A stretch of DNA of 64,000 nucleotides from Climacium dendroides (taxonomy: Eukaryota > Streptophyta > Bryopsida > Hypnales > Climaciaceae), in NCBI GenBank assembly GCA_950106755.1, contig OX467091.1, forward strand, positions 21,655,538 to 21,719,537. Reading direction: 5' to 3'. The number at the start of each line of letters is the position of its first letter. The first letter of the stretch is position 1. A program made the translations under genes and the position numbers. This document shows positions 45,923 through 57,900 of the stretch, in pieces. A model generated the notes under the pieces. The model saw nothing but the letters and a program-made list of their open reading frames with translations, was not told where the DNA came from and did not search any database.

Positions 45923-46228
45923 GTAAGGTAGGAGGTCCACAAATGGACCATGTAAGGGCTGGAACTGAATTTTGGGGAGGGGAATCATCTTGAAATATTT
46001 TTCAGTAAATTTTCAAGTGGAATTGACATCTAACTTAAGTCGTTTTGTATTTTGGGGGCTCTGTGGAATTAGTTATAAAATTTTGAAGTTGAAATGGAAT
46101 AGGGCTTTAAAATGGCTCACCTCCTAAAATGTACATTGTCTTGTAAATTGTTGAAGGCTATGAAAAAGCAACATATACAAATAGTGTACATTTAAGGAGG
46201 TGAGCCATTTTAGAGCCTCCTACCTTAC
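45923..46228. mobile_element. 306-bp foldback MITE with nested inverted repeats
   Basis: The outer ends are GTAAGGTAGGAGG (45923-45935) and its exact complement (46216-46228). A second inverted pair of 28 bp with one mismatch, starting TAAAATGGCTCACCTCC, lies at 46108-46135 and 46185-46212. No clear target duplication was found, so the superfamily is unassigned. No open frame. Confidence 0.75.
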
Positions 46229-46349
46229 AATATTTTCACAAATTGCCTATTGTGACATTCAAAAGAATTCTTCATAATATAAAATATAGTTGGTATTTTT
46301 TTGTCTCACATAATTAACATTCTACTCTTATGCAATCACATTCAAGCAT

Positions 46350-46497
46350 ATCAAATTTCAATTTCAAAAGAACAAAACTTCATTTTTGATGAATTGTTTA
46401 TTTTAATATTTATGATTTTATATTCAAATTTCAATTTCAAAAAAACAAAACTTCATTTTTGGTGAATTGTTTATTTTAATATTTATGATTTTATATG
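46350..46497. repeat. Two tandem copies of a 74-bp unit
   Basis: Nearly identical copies begin near 46350 and 46423, each with AACAAAACTTCATTTTTG and TGAATTGTTTATTTTAATAT. Very AT-rich, noncoding, recent by its low divergence. Confidence 0.85.
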
Positions 46498-46539
46498 ATG
46501 ATTGATTGAAAAACACTGGTGAATAAGTCTTAAAACTTG

Positions 46540-48526
46540 ACTAAGTAACAAAAATATCTATACCTTAAATTAGGTTGTTTGACCTACAATGTGAAAGTTG
46601 TGGATTTTTTAAAATAAAAAATTGAATTAAATTATCTTTTAATTTGAAAAAACCGTAACATTTACATTGCATGTATAAATGCCACGAAACCAAGCCATTG
46701 TCCTCCTTCGTGCATAGAGCTTTCTATTCATGCTAGCTTTGTGACATTTGGACTTATAGTGTGAAAGTTATGGATTTTAAAAAATTTAAAAATTAAATTA
46801 TTTTCTAAAAATGAATTTAAAAATAATCTAGTATGTTGATTGTAAGGGTTGTAGTGTGAGAGGTTTTATTTTTTGACACAAATAGAAAGCTTTATGTTTC
46901 CACACAATTCATGATGTTTCAACATAAAAGTTAGTACATAGTAAAAGATAATTTAATTCAATTTTCTTTAAAATTTTTAAAGTCTATGACTTTCACATTA
47001 TAGGTAGAAACACTATAAAACCAATACCAATAAAAAGGTTTGTGCACAAAGGAGTGTAAGGACTTGGTTTTGTGGAGTTTGGATATTCGATATAAAAGTT
47101 ATATTTTTCTAAATTAAAAGATAATTTAATTCAATTTTTGAAATCATAAATACTTTGAAATTCTATAACTTTCACATCATAGGTCCAAATACCACAAAAC
47201 AAAATCTATGCATCCCTTCTTATGAAGATCTTCCCAACAGTATCAAAAATGCCACCTAGACATTGAACAATTTCTTAAATCTTAGCGTATCAAACAAAAA
47301 AAATTAACAATTAAGGTATAGAAAGATAGTGTTCCTTATGTTGTTGCCATAAAAAATTTGAAATTCCATAACTTTCACACTATATGTACAAACGCCATGA
47401 AATAAAGTCCATACACCATTCCTTGTGAAGAGCTTTTCAACAATACTAGGAATGGCGCTTGACACATTATGGATCTTAGCATATCAATTAAACAAAAGAA
47501 ACAAACTAATTTAAGGTATAGATAAAAAAATTCAAATTTTAATTTAATTTATAAATTTATGGCATGTACAAATGCCACAAAAAAGGACCTTACAATCCTT
47601 TGTGCATAGAGATTTCTATTTGTACCAAACTTTCATTCTATGGTGTAAAAGTTATTGAATGTCAAAGTTTTAATGAATCAAAAAATTATTTTTAATTTTA
47701 TTTTGGTAATAACAATGGCATAGGGAACACTAGTCTATACCTTAAGTAAGTTAATTTGTTTTGTTTGTTTTGATTAATACTTTGAGATTTAAGAAACCAT
47801 GTAGCATCTTACAACATTCTTGGAACCATTGGAAAGCTTTTTGCAAGCAAGGGTGTACGGACTTTGTTTCATGGCATTTTAAACTATGGTGTGAAAGTTA
47901 TTGAATTATATGTCCAAACACCACAAAACCAAACCCTTGCCCTCCTTTGTGCATAAAACTTTTTATTTGTATTGGAACACACTCTCCCATTGCAACAAAG
48001 CCCTAGTATTCCTCCGTGCATAAAAGATATTTTTTTTCTAAATTTTTATAGATTAGAAAAATATTTTTACTTTTATTTTTGCTATGGCAATGACACATGG
48101 TACACTAGTCTTCTATACCTTAAGTTAGTTAGTTTTTAAAAAAAGTTTTGATATGTTGAGATCTAAGAAACTATGAGGTGTTTGGTGGCATTCTTGGTGG
48201 CGTTTTTGGTGCCATTGGAAAGCTCTTCACGAGGGGTGCATGGACTTTGTTTCGTGGCATTTGGACATATTGTGAGAACATAATTGAATTTCAAAGCTTT
48301 TATGAATTCAAAAATTGAGTTAAATTATATTTTATTTTGAAAAATCATAACTTTCACATCGCATGTCCAAATGCCATGAAACAAATCCTTTGCACTGCAT
48401 ACATAATGCTTTCTATTTGTACCAAGAATGCAACCTCACATTGTAACCAAGCCCTTGCACTCCATGCATAAAAAATATTGAATTTCAAAGTTTTTATATA
48501 TCAAAAATTTAAAAATAATTTTTAGT
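46540..48526. repeat. Cluster of degenerate repeats in both orientations
   Basis: A phrase of the form CATTGCATGTACAAATGCCA followed by CGAAACCAAGCC, CCTTTGTGCATAGAGCTTTC and TATTTGTACC recurs about every 200-350 bp (near 46670, 47190, 47390, 47570, 47905 and 48360). Some copies are inverted (near 46870, 47040, 47860 and 48235). Between them TATAGTGTGAAAGTTAT.GA recurs. No unit is coding. It looks like a locally amplified and rearranged repeat rather than a regular satellite. Confidence 0.6.
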
Positions 48527-48659
48527 CACTACTAGAAAAGAGGACCTGAATTAACAATATTTAGTTGATTTGAACATCTTAATTCGGGCATTTTTAGCAT
48601 AGTTGTGTTGATTCAAACATTTTGAGTTGGTTCGGACGTCTCCATGTTTTCTACTAGTG
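48527..48659. mobile_element. Probable CACTA-type MITE (133 bp)
   Basis: The ends CACTACTAGAAAA and TTTTCTACTAGTG are inverted repeats with one mismatch and resemble the 25877 element. The 3-bp flanks are AGT and ACT, not identical, so a clean target duplication is not shown. Weak internal symmetry remains. Confidence 0.6.
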
Positions 48660-50050
48660 ACTTTTGTTTTTGTTGTAGCAACGACACAACTCATATTTTT
48701 GTTTTGTTTATTATAGTAAGATCTCTGAAACCATGTATCCCACAATCATACTCATGTTAGAAAGCCCTCTGTAAGGAAGGGTGCATGGACTTTGTTTCAT
48801 GGTGTTTTGACTCATGGGTGATCTATAAAGAGTTCAATGTGAAGTGTTGTATGACCAAACTTTATAAAATACATATCTCTCTATTGTAATTAGATTATTA
48901 TTTGGGTAAAATGATCATGATTGTGTGCAATCTAATCACATCCAAGTGAATTCTTCTTAAATTGATGTTTAGGTCTTGCTCTTGCAAAATGAAGGTTGGG
49001 TGAATAAGTTATGTCCACATAAGCTTGAGATTGGTTTGAAAATAGTAAATAAATAATAATTAAAAATTTCTAGAATATATATATGTTTATCTGAAAAGTT
49101 TTGATTGATTCCATTTATATTTTTAATGTGAAAGTCAGGAAGAATCTTGTATTTTTAGGATTCACATGTTTCAATTCCACTTTAAAATTGTTATATATTT
49201 CATTTCATTTCCACTCATTAGTTTTTTTTTTTAATTTTTTTCCTAGATTTCCACCATAAAGATTTAAACCTCAAAATTCTATACTTTAGAATTTTAAATT
49301 ACAAAAATTTAAAAATTTAGGAATTTAATATAGCAACAATCCCAAAGCCATTTCTTCTCACTTTGAATACTAATATCTTACAAGATGCATGGTCAAATTT
49401 CAAAATAAAATTCCATGTGCACATTGTAATGCAAATCTTATATAGGATCCTATTGTTGAATATGCAAATTAAAATATTTATTTTTTATCTTTGCTATTTG
49501 CGTTAGATTGATCAGAATGAAAATTTTGGAGTGATTTTTAATGTAGCATGGTCCGTGTCTTTAGGGGTTAATTAAACTAGATTACATTATATACAAAAAA
49601 ATGGATGTTTTGAATGTGACTATAGAATTTGATTGACTTGCATTAAAATTCTCGATGTATGAGCCTTAAGAATACATTCACACTAACTAAGGGAAAATAT
49701 ACAAAACCTTTAAGAAGGACAAAATACCCCTAAGAAGATCAAGGGGTCAAAATTACCTACTAATTTCAATCTTTCTAATCCAATCCTTCCAATCTCAATC
49801 CTTCATTGTTGTAGGGGTTCTTTTAATTATTCCTCGCAAGATTAAGCTTTGCATACTTAGAGTGTGCCTCCTTAATTTAGTCACACATAAATAAAAAACA
49901 AACTTTTTTTACATTGGGTTAAAAAAGGTATAAGTTAAACAACCTACATTGTGATGATTAAATTCTGAAAATTTTAATTCATATTTTTCCAAACAACTAC
50001 AAAACACTCCAAAATAGGGAACAAATTTTTACATTTATCCAACATTGCGG
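48660..50050. other. AT-rich spacer with a family B fragment
   Basis: An inverted family B core (ATATCTTACAAGATGCATGG, then TCAAATTTCAAAA) lies at about 49365-49440. There is otherwise nothing recognisable. Composition shifts sharply at 50050 into the TIC21 promoter. Confidence 0.5.
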
Positions 50051-50125
50051 GAAAATGATTCATTGGAGGATGGAACCGAGCGTGCCCAAGCCAGCTCAGA
50101 CAAGTGTGACCCCTAGTGACGGTGA

Positions 50126-50148
50126 CACGTGGCACAATCCAACACGTG
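50126..50148 (+). promoter_or_regulatory. Two G-boxes (CACGTG) upstream of TIC21
   Basis: Perfect palindromic CACGTG cores lie at 50126-50131 (in GACACGTGGCA) and 50143-50148 (in AACACGTGTCC), 17 bp apart and about 290 bp before the ATG. G-boxes bind plant bZIP and bHLH (including phytochrome-interacting) factors. Paired sites in front of a plastid-envelope gene suggest light or ABA control, which is inferred. Confidence 0.6.
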
Positions 50149-50430
50149 TCCATCTCGCCCCTTCGTCAATCAAAACAGTCGAGGATCCTCATCGAGCTGC
50201 TTCGATTGCAGGAATTTGCCAGAAATCGGTAGCAACTCCTCTACCAGCTATCCAATTTCTCCGTCTAGCCGCGTTTCTGAAGCTTTTGAAAAAGAAATTT
50301 CAGCTCCATTGGGTCACCATTTGGTGCAAGAGAGTCCAGGTTTTTGCTAGGGTTTCGGGATTGAGCCGATATCTTACGGTTTTGAGTTCGAATCGATTTT
50401 CTAGGGTTTCTAGATTGTAGGAGGCCTACA

Positions 50431-50830
50431 ATGCAATTCGCCATGCAAGCATATGTGCAAGGGAGGGCAATGCCCGGCCCCGGCGCATTCCAAGTCCACG
50501 GGACGACTGTGTTGCGGCCTTCGGCTCGGATTGGGACTCTGCGGGCGACTGTGGCTTGTGAGATTGCTGTCGTGAGGAGCTTGTCTCTTGGAGGGACATT
50601 GTCGTCGCCGCGATTTCTAGCTCCAGGTTTGGAGGCTTTGCAATTGCCTCTGAAGCCGAGCCTTCGTCGTCATGGCGGGAGCTTGGGGAGTGTGAGGGCG
50701 GAAGCGGGAGCTTATAATAGAGAAACGTTTGTTGAATCGAACGAAGCAGCCAAGATTGCTCACGTAAGGGATTTGTGCTTCTTGCAGTTTGATTGTCGTG
50801 AACTTTTCTTGGTCGGGAAATCTCGATTTG

Positions 50831-50888
<58 letters not shown>

Positions 50889-52535
50889 AGGATCTCTTTA
50901 GACATTTGTTTGCCTTTGTGTTGTGGTTTGTAGAGATTGGCAGTCAATATCGGGCATTTCTCCCATTAATCGAATAAGTACCGTCGTTGCCTCGTGCAAG
51001 AGACCTTTGACTAACGCACAGAAGGAAGGACACTTTTTGCGCCACTTTAAGCATTTTTGAATATGTAGGAGTGTGAATTTGGGGGGATCAGTGTAGACCT
51101 GTGGAGAAATCACTTTAATTACAAGAGCCAAAATTGTTGAGATCAAATTTATATCACTTGTATGAGTTTCATATGCGTTTTCAAAGTGGCTATAGACATT
51201 TAGCCAAATCATGCTTACACCATTCGCTGATTGGAAGCCACCCAATTGTATAAATAGATGAGGTGCAGTTGGGAACAGGGATTAGTGTAGGATGCAGGAC
51301 CAGGTGACTGACGGTTCTAGTATATCTTCGACCTTAGAACTTGTAATGTTAAGTAATATCAAATTTCAACAAAGCATTTGGTAGCGGTGCTATTTCATTT
51401 TGATAGCAATTAGGGTCACCTATTGTGACTTTCTGGCATGTCTGAGGATTGACCTAAAACATAACTGGGTAATTGGAATGATAGAGGTGAAAATGAATTG
51501 TAGAGGGCAGCGCAAATGTGACCTCTCCTCTGGCTGTTTCGCTAGTGCTTGTGAACCAGTTTCAGTTTTCCAGAATTTGTGTCCTATACTACACTCAGTG
51601 TGGACGACTCTTGTGCTACTGCAGGTCGCGAAGCGGTTGGAGCGAACTGCCGGGCAATTCCAGCGGTTGGGAAACTTGGGATTCTGGGGTCAACTTGTTT
51701 GTACAATTGTTGCAGCCGTTATTCTAGCCTTTTCTGTGGTGATTAATGGCCAACCCACAGCGCCTGCATCAACCTATCTCACAGCCGGAGGCATTGCTGC
51801 TGCATTCCTTTCAGTTTTCTGGTCCTTCGGATATGTCCGTCTTGCGCAGAAGTTGCGGGACACCATTGGCAATCCTACCAAGGTACCTGTCACCTCCAGG
51901 ATTCAGCGCATTTCAAACTCTGCTCTTTATTGCTCTATGCTGTTCCTTGTGGAAGTATTTGAAACATTCTCACTCAAATTTAACTTGTTTTGAAGGCTCC
52001 TCCTCGGGCCCAGGTGATAAAGAACCTGAGGAATGGAATCATCTTGAACTTGCTTGGAATGGGAGCAACTTTGCTAGGTTTGCAAGCGACGGTCGGAGTC
52101 CTCGTTGCCAAAGCTCTCACATCCTCAAGCACACCGTATTTACAAGGAGCCCCTCAAGGCTACAGTCCAGTTCTTGCGCTTGATGTTTTTCTGGTACAGG
52201 TAAGGATTGCCACGCAGGCCATATGATTTTTTTCTGTTATGTGACGAATGTGTAGGGGTGGGTAATGTACTGGTTTGGGGTCGACATTGGCGTTAAGGTA
52301 GAGGTTACTATTTTTGTGACTTCAAGAATTTTGAACCTAGAGATTGCTTATTTGAAGATGGTGTCTCGATGACGGTGTTCTCTTTAACTGATACAAACTT
52401 CATCTGGTGGACGTTTCTGTGCAGGCTTCAGGCAATGCCATTTTGTCTCATTTTCTCGGGTTAATTTTCTCGCTAGAGATGCTGCGATCAGTGACCCTCT
52501 CACAACCTTCCTCGGATCAGCTGAAAACAGCGTAA
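50431..52535 (+). CDS. TIC21: TIC21/PIC1 chloroplast inner-envelope protein (DUF3611)
   Basis: This is a plastid inner-envelope membrane protein, described in Arabidopsis both as a protein-import component (TIC21/CIA5) and as an iron permease (PIC1). Exons 50431-50763, 51625-51882, 51996-52199 and 52425-52535 join in phase 0 at every junction to 301 residues; Arabidopsis TIC21 has 296. Residues 1 to about 90 are rich in Ala, Ser, Arg and Leu with few acids, fitting a transit peptide. The mature region has four predicted membrane helices: 129-151 (LGFWGQLVCTIVAAVILAFS), about 160-180, about 210-238 and about 268-290. Conserved strings are SVFWSFGYVRLAQKLR, KAPPRAQVIKNLRNGI, QATVGVLVAKALT and QGYSPVLALDVFLVQASGNA. 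Upstream is a leader with CTAGGGTTTC motifs and two G-boxes. Met5 is an alternative start. Confidence 0.95.
50833..50884. repeat. (GT)26 microsatellite in TIC21 intron 1
   Basis: An uninterrupted GT dinucleotide run of about 52 bp begins some 70 bp inside intron 1 of TIC21. Runs this long and perfect are usually length-polymorphic. Confidence 0.97.
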
Positions 52536-53429
52536 GGGATCTGCATAAGGAACCTTTGGGGTTTTAACATGACAGGGAGTTTGCGTGATGTATTTTACGA
52601 TTTGTAAATCTTTATTGGACACTAGGTTATTGAGTGCGCACTGCCATCCCCTGATTTGAGTGTCATTACCCTGATTTGAGAAGTCAGATGTGAACAGGGG
52701 TTGTTGGATTTGTCCAATTTTAATGAGTAGTAGAAAGGGATATGCACTCGACATTCACGACTTCGCAGATTGGGGTTAATTCCCCCCTCATTGATGAAAA
52801 TCATCAAGTCTTACGGAGCATTTATTGGGACAGCGTCATATGTGTAAACGGATTTCCGTTGCTGTATTGTCGTCCTCGAATGAACCAGCAACCAGGGTTA
52901 ATCTGCTTTCAACACTGTAGCAATTTCACACCTTGTACAAAGATTGAAGTTGCAAGAGTGGGACAAATATCTCAGTTTAGGGAGGGAGAAGACAACTAAA
53001 TGTGGCGAGAGAGCACGCAACAACATGCCTTCTTGTCATAAGAAGTTAAATCAAATTGTTGTGCAATCTAGAATAAAAATTGATGTATAGGCACAATAAA
53101 GAGTGTCATTTCTTGACTTCTGAGATCATACTAATGACAAACTATTTGGCCCTTTGGATTGTACCGTGCAAAACTTCGAATCATATTGAATAATGGCATT
53201 CTTGAGGTATAAAACTTTAAAGATTGAAATAGAAAAGAACTATTGTTGAGTTGACTACAAATTGATGTTTTTTTTAAAATTCACTTTAGATATTGGTAAG
53301 GTTGTTATCCCTTAGTTTTGGAAATTGACCACAAGTGCATTTAACTCATGTCTACCCTTAGAAGTTATTGTTAAAGCCAAGAAGTGATTTTTATGTGAAT
53401 ATCTTTGATAAATGTACGACATTGATAGT
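52536..53429. other. TIC21 3' flank, no gene seen
   Basis: This holds a 3' untranslated region and spacer between the convergent TIC21 and coiled-coil genes. The 85-codon plus frame at 52742-52999 has no recognisable features. Confidence 0.45.
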
Positions 53430-53850
53430 TGTAATGACCCATTGATAGTTGTAATGACCCACACTAATATTCTAAATCTTGCAATCCTAAATGTTGTATT
53501 TCGAGTGGTAACTTAGTGAACAACTAACTCTCCTCAATTGATAGTTGTAATGACCCACACTAATATTCTAAATCTTGCAATCCCAAATGTTGTATTTCAA
53601 GTGGTAACTTAGTAAACAACCAACTCTCCTCATTGTAGAAGTGCAACTATAGAAGGTGCCCTCCCAATTACTTAACACAACTTTCATAGAGAAATTGTAC
53701 TTTGTTAAAGTCTAAAGACATCATTTTGGCTAAATTAGTGGTATTCCATTAGAAGGTGCTCTCCCAATTACTTGACACAACCCTCATAGAGAAGTTGTAC
53801 TTTGTCAAAGCCTAAAAACATCATCTTGCTTAAATTAGTGGTATTCCATT
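53430..53850. repeat. Two consecutive tandem duplications of about 100 bp
   Basis: First pair: about 53443-53537 and 53540-53635, both with TTGATAGTTGTAATGACCCA and ACACTAATATTCTAAATCTT. Second pair: about 53652-53753 and 53753-53852, both with CTCCCAATTACTT.ACACAA and TAAATTAGTGGTATTCCATT. Within each pair the copies differ at only a few per cent to about ten per cent of positions. Confidence 0.85.
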
Positions 53851-54911
53851 AGCAATTTTGAAATTTCCATTTGCATGCATATTGTGTTGATAGATATGCA
53901 AATTAGTCCTTTAAGGATATTGAGGACCCAAAGTGTTAGATGGATGACTTCATTGTTCAATGTAGAAACAAAGGATGCACCTATTGGTCCAATAATCCAA
54001 GCATTTTGGTGACTAATTTGGTCATGGAGGCCACGTCCTTCATGGGATAACCTTAAAAGGATGCCACCTCGTTGATAGGTACTCAATCAAATATGATTCC
54101 ATTTTTGGACCAATAGGTGCATTCTCTGATATTCTACAGTAACCAGAGTAAGTCATCTAACCAAAGTAAGTAATCTATCAGACACTCTGTGTCCTCCGCG
54201 TCTTTTCGGGGTTAATATGCCAATTGCATTTCATCCACACCATTGTCCAGAGAAGCAGGCTATACCGCGTGGATTTACTATACTGGTGCGTTTCCCCCGT
54301 CCTGGGATTTTCACGCGGTTCGGAATACCGATTTCTGGAAGATGAGCCAGTTTCTTCCGGATGGTGATGAATGGTTCTCCTTTTCGCCTTTGAAACAAAT
54401 TGCGTCATTCTGTACCCCGAAGATCAAATCAACAACTGAAGCATGAGCCAGCCCATGGCATTGTGCAATTTACAGAATCGCACCCTTGCTAAGTTCAGTT
54501 AAGAGTGTGCTATTCCAAGAAATGATCTCCAAAAAAATTGGAGGGAAAAATGATTGGAGAGAAAAATGATATAATAGCAGAATATAACCTCAAGATATAA
54601 CCAGCCGAAGAGGAATCGGCGGAATTCCAAAACTTTTCAGGACTTGTAAATCTCTAAAAGTCTTAGTTTTTAGAGCTTTGTGCAGATGAATGATACAGTT
54701 TTTTAAACGCCCAGAATCGTGCAAATTGACGATCTGATCAGCAGGGAGCGAACCCCACCGATACCCCAGATGGCCTACTGTTTATTTTCTTCATAGTGTA
54801 CACTCCTGCGAGTGTTACGTACCTGGAAGGAAGAAAGTCTCCCAAGACATCAGTTGGCAGTAGCAACAAGTTATTGCAACGTCGAGAGGCTCAATTGAGT
54901 TGCATGGTATG
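53851..54911. other. Spacer with a GC-richer island at 54180-54470
   Basis: Left of the island is an 18-bp inverted pair (GCACCTATTGGTCCAA near 53976 and its complement near 54106). The island has an open plus frame (54243-54446, no ATG-supported family) and an open minus frame, but no recognisable protein. It may belong to the 3' end of the coiled-coil transcription unit or be a separate remnant. Confidence 0.35.
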
Positions 54912-57900
54912 CTAGGCTAGGCTTTCTAGTGAAGTCTGAACTATCATATCCTCAACTTTGATAGGCTTTGACTTGATATGGGTTGTGAGGGCTGCTGCAA
55001 TCAATTCAGCATTTTCATTCTCCAGCTACAAATGCAAAATGCACAACACAGAAATTGTCAGAACTATTTTCACGAAAGTTCAATTCTTTGATTTAAATAT
55101 TGATTGCTGCAAGGATAGACAAACATCGAGTTTTTTCCAATCTTCACCGGTCTTCTGGCCGAGAATACCCATTTCAATCTGTCCCTTAAGGTAGAGGTCT
55201 TTTGAATTGATCACCCACATAAAATTGTTCCCAAGACGGTAATAGAAAAGAGACAAAATATTCTATCGCTGGTAGTGGTTGGAAATTCAACAAACATCCT
55301 TCTAAGGTTAGAGATATCGGCTTCTATATGTCCTGAAATTTTAGGAACGAGAGTACAATATCGGCAGCTTTCTGAATGGTGATTTGGTTCATGTTGATTT
55401 GATCAACAAAATAAACTACAAACCTTAGTGATTCTCAACGATACCCTTGGCTCATTGCTGAATATAACATTATTGAGGTTAGGAACTGAGTAACAGAATT
55501 GGGCGTTCCCATCGAAGATGAAATAACGGGCAATGATTCATACCTGCAAATTGTGCTGCCGTGCCTGTTGCAGGAGAACTCCCGTCTGCTGGGCAGCAAC
55601 TAGCTCCTGTTGTAGACGCATCTCAGAGATCTCTAAGCGCATGGACTTGTTTCGTTCCTATCACACAGTTTGACTTTGAACGTCAATTTCGTATAAAATC
55701 GTCGGCATTCCAAGACTTCGGCACTGGTCGTAAATCTACACCGGTCCTAGTTTCTAGAGCTCTGTGTAGGTGAGAGACAAATTTTGGAGCCAGATGTCGC
55801 TGCAATTTGACAGAATTGACGATATTGACAGCAAATGATCGTCAGCACTGGATATGAAAACCAACAGTTTACAGAACAGTTGAGCTTGAAGGGGCAAGAC
55901 ATGCATTTGCTCTTAGACTGTTTGGACTGCTGTTCAAAAACTCATGTTGCTCTTCAATCGTTGCATGGCTCCTCTATTCGAATATCAATTGCTTTATTCA
56001 AAGAACGAACCTCATTAAGGTCGCGGCTGGCATCTCGCAATTTTCCTTGAATTTTCTCGTGATTTCCTTTCAAGGATTGCAACTCCTCCATGGATTCCTC
56101 ATACCGCTTCTGCAGGCCTTCGAGCTGCTGCCAAGTCTCTTGGATTTGTTGAACCAACAATTTCGTGGAGGCCGCTTGTGCGGATTGTACTGGAAATTCC
56201 CCTTCTTCAAGCTGTTGGTAGGGCAATCCAAAAGGGACAAGACTAAGAATCAGCGACCAATGCTAGGATCACAGTACCATAACGAGCTTCTACTTTAACA
56301 TTACCTGGTCCGCTGACGCTATTGGTGTTATAATCAAGTGCCATGATTGCACAACAACTTGATCGACGAATTCACATCTAAGTTAGGATGAGCGAGCTGA
56401 AGGAAATGATTCTAGCTATTGTCCACGATTTGCAAAAAACGGCTTCAATCGATGGAGGAATTATGAATCTCACCTGGCTAGCCATGTCTTGCATACTTTG
56501 CGAAGACTGAGTAGCAGCCTCTGCGGACGGCGGTGGTTGGGACAAGGTGCGTATCTGGAGTTGCAAGTTAAGATTCTCCGTTTGGAGTCTCTGCATGTCC
56601 TTGCGGCATTCCTTGACCCCCTGATGGCAAGCGGAACACATATTCGCATAAATTTATTCACCACTACCACATGGTGATCCACTCTCAGCAAAGTAGGGCA
56701 AAAAGCATCTGTAACGAAGAGGATACTAATATCGTTAAGGTTCTGAACTCATCTCCTATACTGCCCCCTGTTTCCAACAGCAACTCATACACTTGGATGA
56801 ACTTCTTAGTACGTGGTGTATTAAGCATGGTTTGGCTAAATTTCTTTAGCCACTCATCTTTGAAGGGTTGTCTATTGTCATTTACAGTTCTACAACCTCC
56901 TCACTTGAAAAATGCAAAAGAATTTAAGCACAGGGATAAAACCTTGCCAGCTAGTACCAGATTTGGCGTTGGTATCCAAAGTGATCTCTCCACAGCTCTA
57001 TATATCTCCCACATATGATAAAAATTAATGCTTGAAGTGACGACAAAAGTATCCTCTACCTTACATTTGAGGTCGGACGGACTGCTTACCTTTTCATGCT
57101 GGGCAGAGCCCGCAGAGTGAATGTCACGAGGTGTGACAAACGGCGACGTTCGCCGGGTGGTCCGCAACAGTATGTCCAGCCTTGTCTTAAGGCTATGGAT
57201 GTCGGCCTTGTACTGCCTGTTGTACTCTGTGACCTTATCAATCTGTCTCTCCTTCTCCCTTAGCTTATCGTCTAGCTCTTGCATTTTCTGCAACCTTGAC
57301 ATCCAGATATTATATTCTCCACGTAGAATCATTATTATGGACTCCAGTGAGAATATGATCCAGAGCGATTGTGATTCTTACTGCTCTATTGAAGATCTTC
57401 TGTCGGTCATTTCAGATACATCTAATTGATCTGTAACTAAGAATGTGTAGAAAGCGAGACTCACTTGGTCGACACGAAACGTGTGATTGACAGCGGCAAT
57501 AATGTTTGCCTTCATTTTGCAAGGCTCCAACGACTGTTGAAAGCAGTCCCGCATGTTTCGCTTGGCAGCATCCTCCGCCCTGGATAACCTAGCTAGCAGG
57601 CTGATGCGCTTGCCAGCCACAACATCACCATGAGCATTGAGTACCAGGACAGTCGAGTCTTCACTAACGTATTCACGAATCTTTACGTGGAATTGCAGAA
57701 CTGACTGATGCAAGAGGACTTAATGTGCAATGATCCCGCCCTTACAAACGAAATTGGAATGACCGACCGACATTTTGTTTGAATTTCAAGAATCCTCTGC
57801 TTGAGTAACGAATCGATCAAGCTGATGCGTATGCCAAGGCATCACCATTAATCACCATTAAAACAACATGGCAGTTCAGCATTCGAAGACTTCTAAAATG

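Noticed and set aside
50426..50947. 173-codon minus-strand frame with a His-Thr repeat
   Set aside because: Antisense to TIC21 exon 1; the His-Thr run is a translation of the GT microsatellite.
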